DNA of 64,000 nt from Kitasatospora sp. MAA19 (GCF_029894125.1 NZ_JARXYZ010000031.1:26953-90952); one strand, 5' to 3'. Counted from the stretch's first letter, positions 31,719 to 39,483 are shown. Notes: generated from the letters alone by a model not told the origin. Numbers and translations are program-made.

Positions 31719-32437
31719 GACGCCACCCCCTGCCGGGGGATCAGCGGCCACGAGCCGTCGACGACCGCGGCCGGGTCGCCGTTGCGGCGCTTGTGCGCCT
31801 GCCTGGCCTCCGCCCGCTCCACCGCCCAGCCAACCTGCGCCTCGTGAACCTGCGCGAGGGACATCTGTCGCAGCCCCGGGTACTCGCCGACGATCCGGTA
31901 CGTCACCGCCGCGGCCGCCGCAGCGTCGGCGTCCGCACAGTGCGGGCCAGCGTGCTGCACCTCGTAGTACTCGCACAGGTCGACCAGCCGACGCCGGCCC
32001 TCCCGACGCTGGTCAAGTGCCCAGTCGAGCAGCAGCGGATCCAGGACGTGGATCGGCTTCGACCCGGCCCACGTGTCCAGCGGGAAGCTGAAGTGTCGGG
32101 CGAGCTCACGGTCGTGCATCGTCAGGTCGTACGGAGCGTTCGCGACCACGATCGGCAGGCCGTCGATGGCGGCCTCGGCCAGCGCGGCGGCGATCATCTC
32201 CGCGACCACCCCGACCGGTCGGCCGTAGCGGTGCGCGTGCCGTTCGTGGATCCCGTGAACGGCCGTTGCGTCGGCGGGGATCGGCTGCCGGCCAGCGTCC
32301 GCCAGCCACGTCCGTCGCTCCACCGGAACGCCTCGGCTGGTCCACACGACCGCTCCGCTCACGATGCGGTCCGACTCCGGGTCCAGGCCCGTCGTCTCAA
32401 AGTCCAGCGCCGCCCACTCGTCCGCCCACCAGCTCAC
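31715..32437 (-). CDS. DnaQ-like 3'-5' exonuclease (DEDDh)
   Basis: 240 residues, GTG 32437 overlapping the RecT-like gene stop. LDFETTGLD at 11-19 supplies the first two acidic residues (D12, E14). Later VVANAPYDLTMHDREL gives the second Asp and GPHCADADA the final His and Asp (HxxxxD), so all DEDDh residues appear present. The family removes nucleotides from 3' ends; here it may trim ends in replication or recombination. The neighbours are the RecT-like and RecE-like genes. Confidence 0.88.
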   Translation of the reverse strand: MSWWADEWAALDFETTGLDPESDRIVSGAVVWTSRGVPVERRTWLADAGRQPIPADATAVHGIHERHAHRYGRPVGVVAEMIAAALAEAAIDGLPIVVANAPYDLTMHDRELARHFSFPLDTWAGSKPIHVLDPLLLDWALDQRREGRRRLVDLCEYYEVQHAGPHCADADAAAAAAVTYRIVGEYPGLRQMSLAQVHEAQVGWAVERAEARQAHKRRNGDPAAVVDGSWPLIPRQGVAS

Positions 32438-33291
32438 TCGGCACCCCCGGGCTGTGCGACCTGCGGCCACGCGGCCTGCTCGGCGGTCGGTTGCGACGGG
32501 GTGGGGATCTCCTCGGCGGTGACGCGCGGCGGCGGGAACTCATCCTCGCGGGTGACCTCTCCCCGGTCGATGGAGTTGTAGATCACCTGGAGCTGCGCGA
32601 CGTCGTGGTCGGTCCACTTGTCGACGGTCCGGTTGACCTTCTGCTCCAACTGGTCGAGCGTGATGCCGACCGCCTCGTACGCGGCGCGGGCGTCCGCGAT
32701 GCGTTGGGGCAGCGGCTGGCCACCCCCGCCCTTCAGGGCCTGTGCGCACAGCCCCTTGGCCTCCTCGATGTACCAGGCAGGCAGCACCGCGAAGATCGCC
32801 TCACGAACGCGCCGGGCGCCGTTGTTGGCGTTGTTCTCGTAGATGTCCCGCATGTCCGTCAGCGCCCGTGTGCCGTCCTTCGTGTCCCGCTTGTGCGGCA
32901 CGATGAACGTCGAGGAGGTGCGGGTGTTCGTCTGGACGTCCCACGCCCACGCCTGCATCTCCGACTCGCCAGCCGCGTCGTCCCGGCGAAGCTCGGTCAG
33001 GCCGTACTGGATGTTGCCCCAGCAACGGGCCAGTTCGCGGGCCAGGTGGATCGACGGGCCGCTCACCTGGCCGCTGCCCCGGGAGAACCGGAAGCTCGAT
33101 CGCTGAGCGAGGGTGTAGTTCTGGCAGGACTGGCGCATCTCGGCGACCGCCGTCGCCAGATTCCGCGGGCACTGCTGGGCGACGACGATGGCCGCCTGGA
33201 CCTCGGCGACCGCGCGGGACTGCTCCACCGCGGTACCCTGCCCGATCCGGGCCGGCGTCGACGGCATGTACTGCTCGATGGGGTTGCTCAC
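32434..33291 (-). CDS. RecT-like single-strand annealing protein
   Basis: 285 residues, ATG 33291. Starts MSNPIEQYMPSTPARIGQG, and has GPSIHLARELARCWGNIQYG and IYENNANNGARRVREAIFAV, which are conserved in the RecT-like proteins of actinobacterial phages. A Pro-rich acidic C-terminus follows (EDEFPPPRVTAEEIPTP). It would anneal complementary single strands after 5' end resection by the RecE-like nuclease encoded just upstream (ATGA-type overlap). Confidence 0.8.
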   Translation of the reverse strand: MSNPIEQYMPSTPARIGQGTAVEQSRAVAEVQAAIVVAQQCPRNLATAVAEMRQSCQNYTLAQRSSFRFSRGSGQVSGPSIHLARELARCWGNIQYGLTELRRDDAAGESEMQAWAWDVQTNTRTSSTFIVPHKRDTKDGTRALTDMRDIYENNANNGARRVREAIFAVLPAWYIEEAKGLCAQALKGGGGQPLPQRIADARAAYEAVGITLDQLEQKVNRTVDKWTDHDVAQLQVIYNSIDRGEVTREDEFPPPRVTAEEIPTPSQPTAEQAAWPQVAQPGGAE

Positions 33292-34175
33292 TTAGCAGAC
33301 TCCTGCTTCTCGGCCCAGGCGGGCAGGGAGACGATCTCGACGCGGTCGGAGTAGCCGGGCCACTGCCCGGAGGCGGTGCACGCCTGGTAGATCGAGAGGG
33401 CCTCGCGGTTGCGGCGACGGCCGGCGCGGATCGCGACCGGGTCGAGCTGCACGACGCTGATCAGGTACGGGGCGGTCTTCTCCTGGAACACGAAGACCAT
33501 GACGACGTCCTCGACTCCGCACACCGATCGGATCCCGTCCACGTACCACGGGTCCTGCTGGTAGTAGCCGTAGTCGTAGACCGACCGCTCGATCGACCGC
33601 GGGTCAGCGGACACGGTGGTCTTGTAGTCCGGGACGATCAGCCGGCCGCCCGTCGGGTACGGCAGCCAGTCCGGACGGGCCCGCCGCCACACCCCAGTGG
33701 CCTGGTCCACCCAGAACAGCGACTGCTCCGGAAGACCCGACCCCGGCGCGAACAGGCGAGACGCCACGGGGTGCTGGCGGATCGCCTCGGCCATCGCCTG
33801 CACCTGCTCCCACTCGGCGGGCAGCAGCGGAACCGCGCCGCGGTCGTAGGCCTCATCGCGGGCAGCCTGCGCGGCGGCCGTGCGGTAGTTGCTGGCCTTG
33901 ATCTCGACCAGCTCCGGACCGGACCCCAGCACCTGCAGATGCGCCGCGGTCCCGAAGTCAAACACCCTCCGCCTCTTCTGGCCATGGGCCCGTTCGTGCT
34001 GGAACAGGGCCGGGCAGGACGGGGTGAGCAACCGACGAGCGCCGGTCGAGGAGAGGGAGCCACCCGGAACCGGGTCGGCGTGGTACTGCTCGTTGGTCAT
34101 CTCGTAGATGCCAGGCCGGTCAACGATCGGCCCGGCGGCCGGGGCGAAGTGCCCCGGCAGCTCGGTGACAGTCAT
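33288..34175 (-). CDS. RecE-like / DUF3799 PD-(D/E)XK exonuclease
   Basis: 295 residues, ATG 34175. YEMTNEQYHADPVPGGSLSS at the start, H79 in GTAAHLQ, E150 in LPEQSLFW, D169 in RPDWLP and VPDYKTT with D183 and K185 make the expected PD-(D/E)XK catalytic set. A late YYQQDPWYVDGI adds the QxxxY-like element. This matches the nuclease partner of RecT in phage recombination modules, with 5'-3' double-strand exonuclease activity. Gene order is conserved. Confidence 0.85.
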   Translation of the reverse strand: MTVTELPGHFAPAAGPIVDRPGIYEMTNEQYHADPVPGGSLSSTGARRLLTPSCPALFQHERAHGQKRRRVFDFGTAAHLQVLGSGPELVEIKASNYRTAAAQAARDEAYDRGAVPLLPAEWEQVQAMAEAIRQHPVASRLFAPGSGLPEQSLFWVDQATGVWRRARPDWLPYPTGGRLIVPDYKTTVSADPRSIERSVYDYGYYQQDPWYVDGIRSVCGVEDVVMVFVFQEKTAPYLISVVQLDPVAIRAGRRRNREALSIYQACTASGQWPGYSDRVEIVSLPAWAEKQESAK

Positions 34176-34315
34176 CGGTCGTTCTCCGTGCGGTGGTTCG
34201 GGAGGGGGCAGATCAGCCAGCCGCGGCCGTCGGGCCGGACCAGTTCCAGGGCCGGGAACGGCCAGGTGACGCGGCGGACACGCAGGTCGGCGAGGGCGCG
34301 GAGGTGGCGGATCAC
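34172..34315 (-). CDS. Tiny basic phage protein
   Basis: 47 residues, GTG 34315. Stop overlaps the nuclease start (ATGA) and start overlaps the previous stop (GTGA). Reads MIRHLRALADLRVRRVTWPF and ends with CPLPNHRTENDR. Coupled at both ends, which supports translation; unknown function. Confidence 0.6.
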   Translation of the reverse strand: MIRHLRALADLRVRRVTWPFPALELVRPDGRGWLICPLPNHRTENDR

Positions 34316-34479
34316 CGGCCGTCCTCCTCGGTGCGGCGGGAGACGTACCGGATCTGCTCCGGCGTCACCTCGTGTGCCGACCCCGACCGCACCCGACGGT
34401 TGGCCCGCACATCCGACAGCCAGCCGGCCAGCAGAAGCAGGGCGAGCAGGACCGCGGCCGTGTACCAGAGCTCAGCCAT
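34312..34479 (-). CDS. Tiny membrane protein
   Basis: 55 residues, ATG 34479 overlapping the upstream stop (TGATG). One membrane segment (TAAVLLALLLLAGWL), then a basic region and EVTPEQIRYVSRRTEEDGR. Probably N-terminal anchor with a cytoplasmic tail. Confidence 0.65.
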   Translation of the reverse strand: MAELWYTAAVLLALLLLAGWLSDVRANRRVRSGSAHEVTPEQIRYVSRRTEEDGR

Positions 34480-34919
34480 CACGCGGCCCTCCTGTCCTGC
34501 TGCTGCGGCAGCACCGGGCCGACCGCCTGCAGCAGCACCTCAGCCATGTGTCGGGCGTCCCGGGCCGCGTACCGCGCATCCGTCCCACCCAGCCGCTCCA
34601 GCAGCTGCTCGACCATCGCGTCTCGCTCCGGGCCCGAGGCCTCGGCAATCGTCACCAGCTCGGCGACGACCTCGTCCCCGTCCTCGGCCACCTCGGCCGC
34701 GAGACCGCGCACCAACGCCGACACCAGCGGGTGAGCGTCGATCGCGACCCCCAGCGCTGTCGGCCGGACCCACAGCGGGTACGCGCCGTTGATCCGTTCG
34801 GCCGGCCGCTGGAGCATCCCGGCGGCGTCGAGCGCGGTGGCGATCTCCTCGGGGGTGCCTGTGGTGTTGGCGATCAGGATGGCCGCGCGGCGCGCGACCG
34901 GGTTCGTGACGTCGGCCAT
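34479..34919 (-). CDS. Hypothetical early phage protein
   Basis: 146 residues, ATG 34919 overlapping the upstream stop (TGATG). Helical; contains TTGTPEEIATALDAAGMLQR, a small repeat-like helical hairpin seen in several actinophage early proteins, and PERDAMVEQLLERLGGTDAR. Ends with a Gln/Arg tail. No catalytic residues recognised. Confidence 0.7.
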   Translation of the reverse strand: MADVTNPVARRAAILIANTTGTPEEIATALDAAGMLQRPAERINGAYPLWVRPTALGVAIDAHPLVSALVRGLAAEVAEDGDEVVAELVTIAEASGPERDAMVEQLLERLGGTDARYAARDARHMAEVLLQAVGPVLPQQQDRRAA

Positions 34920-35098
34920 CAGGAACCGTCCTTCCGGGAGTTGGTGGCGCGGGCGGCACGACGGGCCTGCATCCGCGCGAGGATCTGGGAGTTCGAGGGC
35001 TGCACCCACGGGTGCCAGCCAGCGGCGGAGACCCACCGCCGGGCGTGTTCACGCCACGGGATCCCGCAGTGCGCGCAGCCGTTCGGCTCGACGGTCAC
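34919..35098 (-). CDS. Small Cys/His zinc-knuckle-like protein
   Basis: 59 residues, GTG 35098 (GTGA overlap). GCAHCGIPWREHARRW carries CxxC plus two His, then a basic tail (ARMQARRAARATNSRK). Very like the many small zinc-knuckle proteins of Streptomyces phages; nucleic-acid binding is plausible. Confidence 0.7.
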   Translation of the reverse strand: MTVEPNGCAHCGIPWREHARRWVSAAGWHPWVQPSNSQILARMQARRAARATNSRKDGS

Positions 35099-35262
35099 CA
35101 GATCTCACCCCGCAGCCACCGTCCCCGCAGGCCGGCCACGGCCGCCGCGTACGCGTGGGACACGTCCTCCGGCCAGTTCGACCGGGGCCCATACATCACC
35201 TCGAAGTCGCGCTCCAGTTCAGCCGCGTCGCGCATCGGCCGGCGCACCGGCAACTCCGCCAT
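35095..35262 (-). CDS. Small early phage protein
   Basis: 55 residues, ATG 35262 overlapping the previous stop (TGATG). Reads MAELPVRRPMRDAAELERDF and ends LRGRWLRGEIW. Helical and charged. Unknown. Confidence 0.65.
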   Translation of the reverse strand: MAELPVRRPMRDAAELERDFEVMYGPRSNWPEDVSHAYAAAVAGLRGRWLRGEIW

Positions 35263-35582
35263 CACGCCGCCGCACCCAGATGCGCGGCCGCGAGCGACCG
35301 GAACGACAGGTGCACCGACACGTCCCGCCACACCGTCGACATGTCCTCCGACACCATCGGCACCCCCCGCACGCTGTACTCCAGCGTCAGGACGTAACCA
35401 ACGCCCAGGGCGTCCCGGTACGCGGCCGACGCGGCACGGGAGTCGTCGACCCACAGGCGGCCGTTCAGCTCACCGTTGGGACGGATCTCCCACATCAGAG
35501 CGGGCAGGTGGGGGTTCTCGGAAAGCAGCTGCGCGAGGGCGATCGCGGGGCTCAGCTGCGTGGGGTGCAAGGTAGGCTTCAT
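35262..35582 (-). CDS. Hypothetical early phage protein
   Basis: 106 residues, ATG 35582. Alpha/beta with LPALMWEIRPNGELNGRLW and VGYVLTLEYSVRG, resembling a small domain used in host-factor binding. First of the string of overlapping small genes that runs to the nuclease. No homologue recalled. Confidence 0.7.
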   Translation of the reverse strand: MKPTLHPTQLSPAIALAQLLSENPHLPALMWEIRPNGELNGRLWVDDSRAASAAYRDALGVGYVLTLEYSVRGVPMVSEDMSTVWRDVSVHLSFRSLAAAHLGAAA

Positions 35583-35676
35583 GTCGGCCTACCTCCTTCC
35601 TTCTTGGGTGAGTTGATCGGTGGGTCGGGGCCGTCCCTGGTTGGCGCCAGAGGGGCGGCCCAACCCATGTCTGGGG

Positions 35677-35856
35677 TCAGGCGGCGGCGCGGCCGAGCGT
35701 CGTACTGGAGCGCGACGACTTTCGGACAGATCCGGCGAAGATGGCGCGGAGCCGGACGAGCTGCTCGACGGACGGCGGCCGGTCGGTCTTGCCGTCCTCA
35801 ATTACGAGCGCGAGCCCGGCCGGCCCGAGGATCCGTTCGCGCTGCTCGCGGGTCAT
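35677..35856 (-). CDS. Small protein coupled to cro-like gene
   Basis: 59 residues, ATG 35856 overlapping the Cro-like stop (ATGA). Reads MTREQRERILGPAGLALVIE, with SVRKSSRSSTTLGRAAA at the end. Coupled translation with Cro suggests an early function. Confidence 0.65.
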   Translation of the reverse strand: MTREQRERILGPAGLALVIEDGKTDRPPSVEQLVRLRAIFAGSVRKSSRSSTTLGRAAA

Positions 35857-36074
35857 GCGGCGACGCCAACGAGGTCATCGAGCGGAGTGGAGTAGGTCCG
35901 GGCCATCAGCGCGGCCGACGTGAGCGTCGGCTGGCGGCGGCCGGCCAGGATGCGCGACACGGCGCTCTGGGTGAGCCCGGTGCGGCGCGCGATGGCGTAC
36001 CCACTGTTGTCGCCCATGCGGGCGGCGGCCTCCATGAGGCGCTCGGTGTCGAAGCGGTACGTGGTGCTGGACAC
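35853..36074 (-). CDS. Cro-like XRE-family DNA-binding protein
   Basis: 73 residues, GTG 36074 with GGGAGG. The HTH covers about 25-60: GYAIARRTGLTQSAVSRILA followed by GRRQPTLTSAALMART. Nothing else is present, so it is a stand-alone Cro-type protein. It is the first gene of the leftward early transcript and divergent from the repressor gene. Its promoter (TTGCTA-17-TAACGT) is overlapped by palindromes, so mutual repression as in lambda is expected. Confidence 0.88.
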   Translation of the reverse strand: MSSTTYRFDTERLMEAAARMGDNSGYAIARRTGLTQSAVSRILAGRRQPTLTSAALMARTYSTPLDDLVGVAA

Positions 36075-36111
36075 GTGGTGTCACCTCCCGGTATGTCAGG
36101 CGGCGTGCTTG

Positions 36112-36156
36112 CTTGCTGGCAAGTACGTTACGCCATCTGATGCTTGCTAGCAAGCA
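36112..36156 (-). promoter_or_regulatory. Early leftward promoter with two palindromic operators
   Basis: On the minus strand TTGCTA (36153-36148) and TAACGT (36130-36125) are spaced by 17 bases. TGCTTGCTAGCAAGCA (36141-36156) is a perfect 16-bp palindrome covering the -35. CTTGC-TG-GCAAG (36112-36123) sits just past the -10. Both share the GCTTGC half-site. Confidence 0.75.
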
Positions 36157-36254
36157 CGTAAAGGGCCTGGCTTCACGCGGATCACTAATCGAACGTGTGT
36201 CTAGCGCTGCAGATCGGTGGCAGGAACCTGACTGAAACGGGCTGACCAGCGAAA

Positions 36255-36302
36255 TTGCCATCTGGCAAGCATGTGCCAGGGTGCTAGCTGGCACGCTAAT
36301 CT
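36255..36302 (+). promoter_or_regulatory. Repressor promoter/operator region
   Basis: TTGCCA-TC-TGGCAA (36255-36268), TGGCA...TGCCA (36263-36278) and GTGCCAG...CTGGCAC (36273-36294) overlap. A TAATCT-like -10 (36297-36302) lies so close to the ATG at 36310 that the mRNA may be leaderless. Related half-sites (TGGCAAG, GCTTGC) appear in the opposing promoter. Confidence 0.6.
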
Positions 36303-36309
36303 GCGCACC

Positions 36310-36789
36310 ATGGACGCCAACACCCCGCCTCCGCGCCGCCCCGGCGCGCGCACCCTCAGCGATCTGCAACGGTTCGCCGCATACCTCCGGACCGCGGCAC
36401 TGCGTGCCGGATACGACGTCGTCTCGCCTCGCGGCGGAGGGAAAAGCCGGCTTGCGCATGATTCCGGCATCAGCCTGACCACCATCAGCCGCGTACTGGC
36501 CGGCACCCGAGCACTCGACCCCGCCAGCTACGAAGGTCTCGCCCGCGCACTCCGCGTGCCGCTCCGAGAACTGATGGTTGAAGGTGGAATCGTTCCATCC
36601 GAATCCCTGCCCGGATGGCCGGATCACGCTGTACGATCACGACCCATCACCCCCGACGAAGCCGCCGACGAACTCGGCATCACCGATCCGGTCGACCGCC
36701 AAATGTTCCTCGCCATGGTCGACCGGCTGAGGCGAGACAGGGCAGCAGAGCGCGACGGCAGCAACGGGGGTAAAGCGGCCGAGGCATAG
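36310..36789 (+). CDS. Phage repressor-like XRE regulator
   Basis: 159 residues, ATG 36310. The HTH spans about 46-85 (SRLAHDSGISLTTISRVLAG, then TRALDPASYEGLARALRVPL). The C-terminal half (ITPDEAADELGITDPVDRQM) is helical and probably dimerises; no LexA-like Ser-Lys autocleavage domain is visible. Divergent from the Cro-like gene with operators between them. It is the best candidate for the lysogeny-maintaining repressor. Confidence 0.85.
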   Translation: MDANTPPPRRPGARTLSDLQRFAAYLRTAALRAGYDVVSPRGGGKSRLAHDSGISLTTISRVLAGTRALDPASYEGLARALRVPLRELMVEGGIVPSESLPGWPDHAVRSRPITPDEAADELGITDPVDRQMFLAMVDRLRRDRAAERDGSNGGKAAEA

Positions 36790-36793
36790 GGGT

Positions 36794-37300
36794 GTGGTGG
36801 ACGTGCAGGTCAGTCAGATGGCGGCGTCGGTCGGTGCGGCGACCGGGCTCGTTGCCATGGGGGTGGGCAGCGTGACTGATCAGGCAGGGGAGGCCATATC
36901 CGGGTCCGCCCTCCTCCTCGTGTCCGCCATGGTCATCTGCGTTCAGGTCATCCTCCGGGCTCTGCGCGACACCGCCACGGAGCGCGCTGCGCTTGCCGAA
37001 GAGCGGGATCTCGCCATCGCCGCTCAGGCCGTCGTTGCGTCTGAGCGCGAGCGTATGCGCGCCGATCTGGCCCGCGGCCGGAAGGCTGCACAGGACATGT
37101 TGGACCGTGAGCGTCGAGCCCTTTTCCAGGCCCTGGAAGAGGAGCGTTTCTCGATCCAGAGGCGCGCCATCGCGGTGGCTCTCAAGATGGAGTCGTCCGG
37201 CATGCTGGACGAGCCCCCCGTACTGCATGCCGGCACGGTGGTTCGCCTGCCTGTACGTCAGCCGATGGACGACGCGGCACTCGCCGCGTCCGACGACTGA
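36794..37300 (+). CDS. Membrane/coiled-coil protein downstream of repressor
   Basis: 168 residues, GTG 36794 with AGGGG, 4 bases after the repressor stop. A hydrophobic stretch is at about 9-27, and a stronger span at 38-55 (SALLLVSAMVICVQVILR). Residues 60-130 are a long charged coiled coil (ATERAALAEERDLAIAAQAV). It is co-transcribed with the repressor, so it is likely expressed in the lysogen. That fits superinfection exclusion or another lysogenic function, but this is inference. Its 3' end overlaps the integrase gene by 43 bases tail to tail. Confidence 0.75.
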   Translation: MVDVQVSQMAASVGAATGLVAMGVGSVTDQAGEAISGSALLLVSAMVICVQVILRALRDTATERAALAEERDLAIAAQAVVASERERMRADLARGRKAAQDMLDRERRALFQALEEERFSIQRRAIAVALKMESSGMLDEPPVLHAGTVVRLPVRQPMDDAALAASDD

Positions 37301-38721
37301 CCGGGTCGCCGAGGGCCGAGCGTCATCACGATCCGGCCCTCATACAGTGTGGAGTCGCCTCGGCGTAGGGCCGGGTGCAGCGTGATCGTGGCCACCTCAC
37401 GCAGCACCGCGCGCCTCTGCTCCAACGTCAACGCGCCCCAGCGAGCCTCGACGTCGTCCCGGCCGAGCAGACTGACAAGCAGCGGCGACGCCGTCGTACA
37501 CGCCTCGGCAGCAGCTTGGGCATCGGCGAGCCGCGGCAGCAGGCCAGCCTCTACGGCGATCAGGCTCGCGACACTGAGCGCACCGGTCTTCGCCGCGGCG
37601 CGCGCCTGGTTCAGCTCGGCCGCCAGCTTCGCCACCAGCGCAACAGCCTCCTCGACCTCGGCGTTGCGGGCAGGGTCTTGGAATGCGGCAGCCGTGTCGG
37701 GCCGGCCGAGCCACCGCACCAACCGCTCCTCGACGTACGCCTCCATCACGTCGGCCCCGATGCTGGCGCAAAATTTGGTACGACACCCGTATTTGCGCTT
37801 GCTGCGTCGGCCGACGGCCTGCACGGTACCTGTGCAGCCGCTGCAACTAGGGATGCCGCTCAGCTCGTTGACGACCGCCGTCGTCCGTGACCCCTTTCGG
37901 GAGCGGTCGTTGAGGATCATCTGCGCCTGCCGCCACGTGAGGTCATCGATCAGTGGGTCCCAGGCGCCCTTACCGATGATCTTGCCCTGAAAGACCCGGT
38001 ACCCGGCGTAACCAGGGGTCTTGAGCATGGCGACAATTCCGGTGTCTCGCCACTCTCGCCCGGTCGAGGTGAGCAGGCCGTCACGCTGGAGCCCGCGGGC
38101 GATGCTGTGAGCAGTGATGCCGCTGACGAACTCCCTGAAGACCCGCTGGACGAGCGGGGCCCAGGTCTCGTCTGGGACTTGATCGATGAGGTCGCCCGTC
38201 TCGGGGTCGTAGCGGCGTACGTAGCCGGTGAGGACCCGTCCATGAGGTCGCATGGACTCGGCGTTGAGGCGGACGGTACGGAGGTTGCGCTCGCGAATGA
38301 CGTCGAGTTCGGACTCAGACTGGACGGCGTCGAGCGCGGTCCTGTTGCGATCTTGGGGCCGGGACATGTCGTAGACGGCGCCGCCGTAGCACCACAGGGT
38401 GTGGGTCTCCACGCAGAGGCGGCGGATCATCACGTAGACCTCAAGGTCTCGCTGGAGGCGGCTCGACTCGCAGCTGATGATGACGTCGGCCTCGCCGCCG
38501 TGGACGCGCGCGACCATGTCCTCGAAGTTTTCACGAATCCGCTTGGCATACCGGCTGGCCGAGCGGTTGGCGTCTTCGAACTCGCCGGCGTTCTGCCACC
38601 CTCTGGCCTCGCACTCGCGCCGGTTCTCGAGCAGCTGGGCCTTGGTGCTCTTACCGCCTCGGCTGTTGCGCGCGTACAGGAACGCCCGTAGCTGGGGGTT
38701 GGACTCGTGGCTGGCCTGCAT
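37258..38721 (-). CDS. Large serine recombinase (phage integrase)
   Basis: 487 residues, ATG 38721. The catalytic domain starts LRAFLYARNSRGGKSTKAQL with the nucleophile Ser at residue 20 and continues to ESSRLQRDLE near residues 85-93. The recombinase domain (about 159-280) has PHGRVLTGYVRRYDPETGDL and IVAMLKTPGYAGYRVF. A zinc ribbon uses C293, C296, C313 and C318, and is followed by a coiled coil (about 345-400). These are all parts of phiC31-type integrases. It starts 27 bases from the attachment core, as expected. Confidence 0.95.
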   Translation of the reverse strand: MQASHESNPQLRAFLYARNSRGGKSTKAQLLENRRECEARGWQNAGEFEDANRSASRYAKRIRENFEDMVARVHGGEADVIISCESSRLQRDLEVYVMIRRLCVETHTLWCYGGAVYDMSRPQDRNRTALDAVQSESELDVIRERNLRTVRLNAESMRPHGRVLTGYVRRYDPETGDLIDQVPDETWAPLVQRVFREFVSGITAHSIARGLQRDGLLTSTGREWRDTGIVAMLKTPGYAGYRVFQGKIIGKGAWDPLIDDLTWRQAQMILNDRSRKGSRTTAVVNELSGIPSCSGCTGTVQAVGRRSKRKYGCRTKFCASIGADVMEAYVEERLVRWLGRPDTAAAFQDPARNAEVEEAVALVAKLAAELNQARAAAKTGALSVASLIAVEAGLLPRLADAQAAAEACTTASPLLVSLLGRDDVEARWGALTLEQRRAVLREVATITLHPALRRGDSTLYEGRIVMTLGPRRPGQSSDAASAASSIG

Positions 38722-38775
38722 TGCACCAGGTTAGCGCCTTAGCATGCCTTGGCATATGTCTCGGACGAGATCTAC
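38722..38775. other. Prophage attachment junction (att) in an aminotransferase gene
   Basis: The phage side (integrase upstream DNA) changes to host coding DNA near 38749. ATGCC-TT-GGCAT (38744-38755) is a perfect dyad with a central TT, the form of a serine-integrase crossover core. To the right the host frame YVSDEIYCHSQ begins; to the left it is closed by TAG at 38740-38742. Confidence 0.7.
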
Positions 38776-39483
38776 TGCCACTCCCAACTCGAAGGCGGCA
38801 CCACTAAGTTCACCAGCGCGTTGGCCCTGGACGCCTACCAGAAGCACGCCGACCGGATCCACGTCGTCTGGGGCTTCGCCAAGGACTTCGGCCTGTCCGG
38901 CTTCCGCACCGGCTTCGTGGTCTCCCGGAACCTCGCCGTGCGCGACACCATGCTCGGCAACAACGACCCGGCCGAGCCGACCCATCCGCTGCCCTGGTTC
39001 AGCCCCTTCGACTCGCTGAAGACCTACGTCATGCAGGAGCTGCTGAGCGCCCCCGCCGACGGCCCGTGCAGCGAGCTCTACACCACCTACGCGATGCGGG
39101 AGTACCGCACACTGCTCAAGACGAGCTTCGACAAGGTCAAGGCCGCCCTGGACGCCGCGAAGATCGACTATGTGCACCGCCCCGGTGACAACGCCGCCCA
39201 GTTCTTCTGGCTCGACCTCACCAAGTACCTCGGCAAGCGTGCCGATCACGCCCACGAGGAGGCGGCCGGACTGCCGCTCGCCGGCCCGGGCGGACTCGAC
39301 CCGAAGGAGGAGTGGCTGTTCAAGTACCTCATGGCCGAGCCGACCGAGGTCACCCTGCTGCCCGGTGGCGTGATGCACAACCCGGTGCCCGGCTTCTTCC
39401 GCCTCTGCTTCACCGCCCGCCAGCCCGAGGACGTCGTCGACGCGGTCAAGCGGGTGGCCACGGCGCTGGCGCGGTTGAAGTAG
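38749..39483 (+). pseudogene. Aminotransferase class I/II, 3' part split by the prophage
   Basis: 244 residues remain, starting at the crossover TTG. VSDEIYCHSQL corresponds to the PLP-contact SDEIY motif, and GFAKDFGLSGFRTGF contains the Schiff-base Lys, so the fragment is the C-terminal 55-60 percent of an ACC-synthase/aspartate-aminotransferase-like enzyme. The first roughly 180-190 residues should lie beyond the prophage, left of the window. Only excision would restore a full gene, unless the left part gains a new ending. A TTG-started protein is possible but would lack much of the fold. Confidence 0.85.

Larger units (their letters stand above)
1..38750. mobile_element. Integrated siphovirus-type prophage (left end outside window)
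   Basis: A continuous set of phage genes runs from a serine integrase at the right end to an endolysin cut by the left window edge. The order (integrase, immunity, recombination, replication, accessory, HNH, terminase, portal, capsid, tail, lysis) is that of a temperate tailed phage with a long non-contractile tail: a tape measure of about 1,100 residues, one major tail protein and no sheath gene. The right border is placed at about 38749, where a host aminotransferase frame resumes. The left border and any holin gene are not visible. All essential modules seen here are open, so the prophage could be intact. Confidence 0.95.

Noticed and set aside
36271..36309. Earlier start codon for the repressor at 36271
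   Set aside because: It would place coding sequence over the operator dyads and -10 region, with no ribosome site.
38722..38775. tRNA gene as integration target
   Set aside because: No tRNA-like sequence at the junction; the right side is an aminotransferase coding frame.
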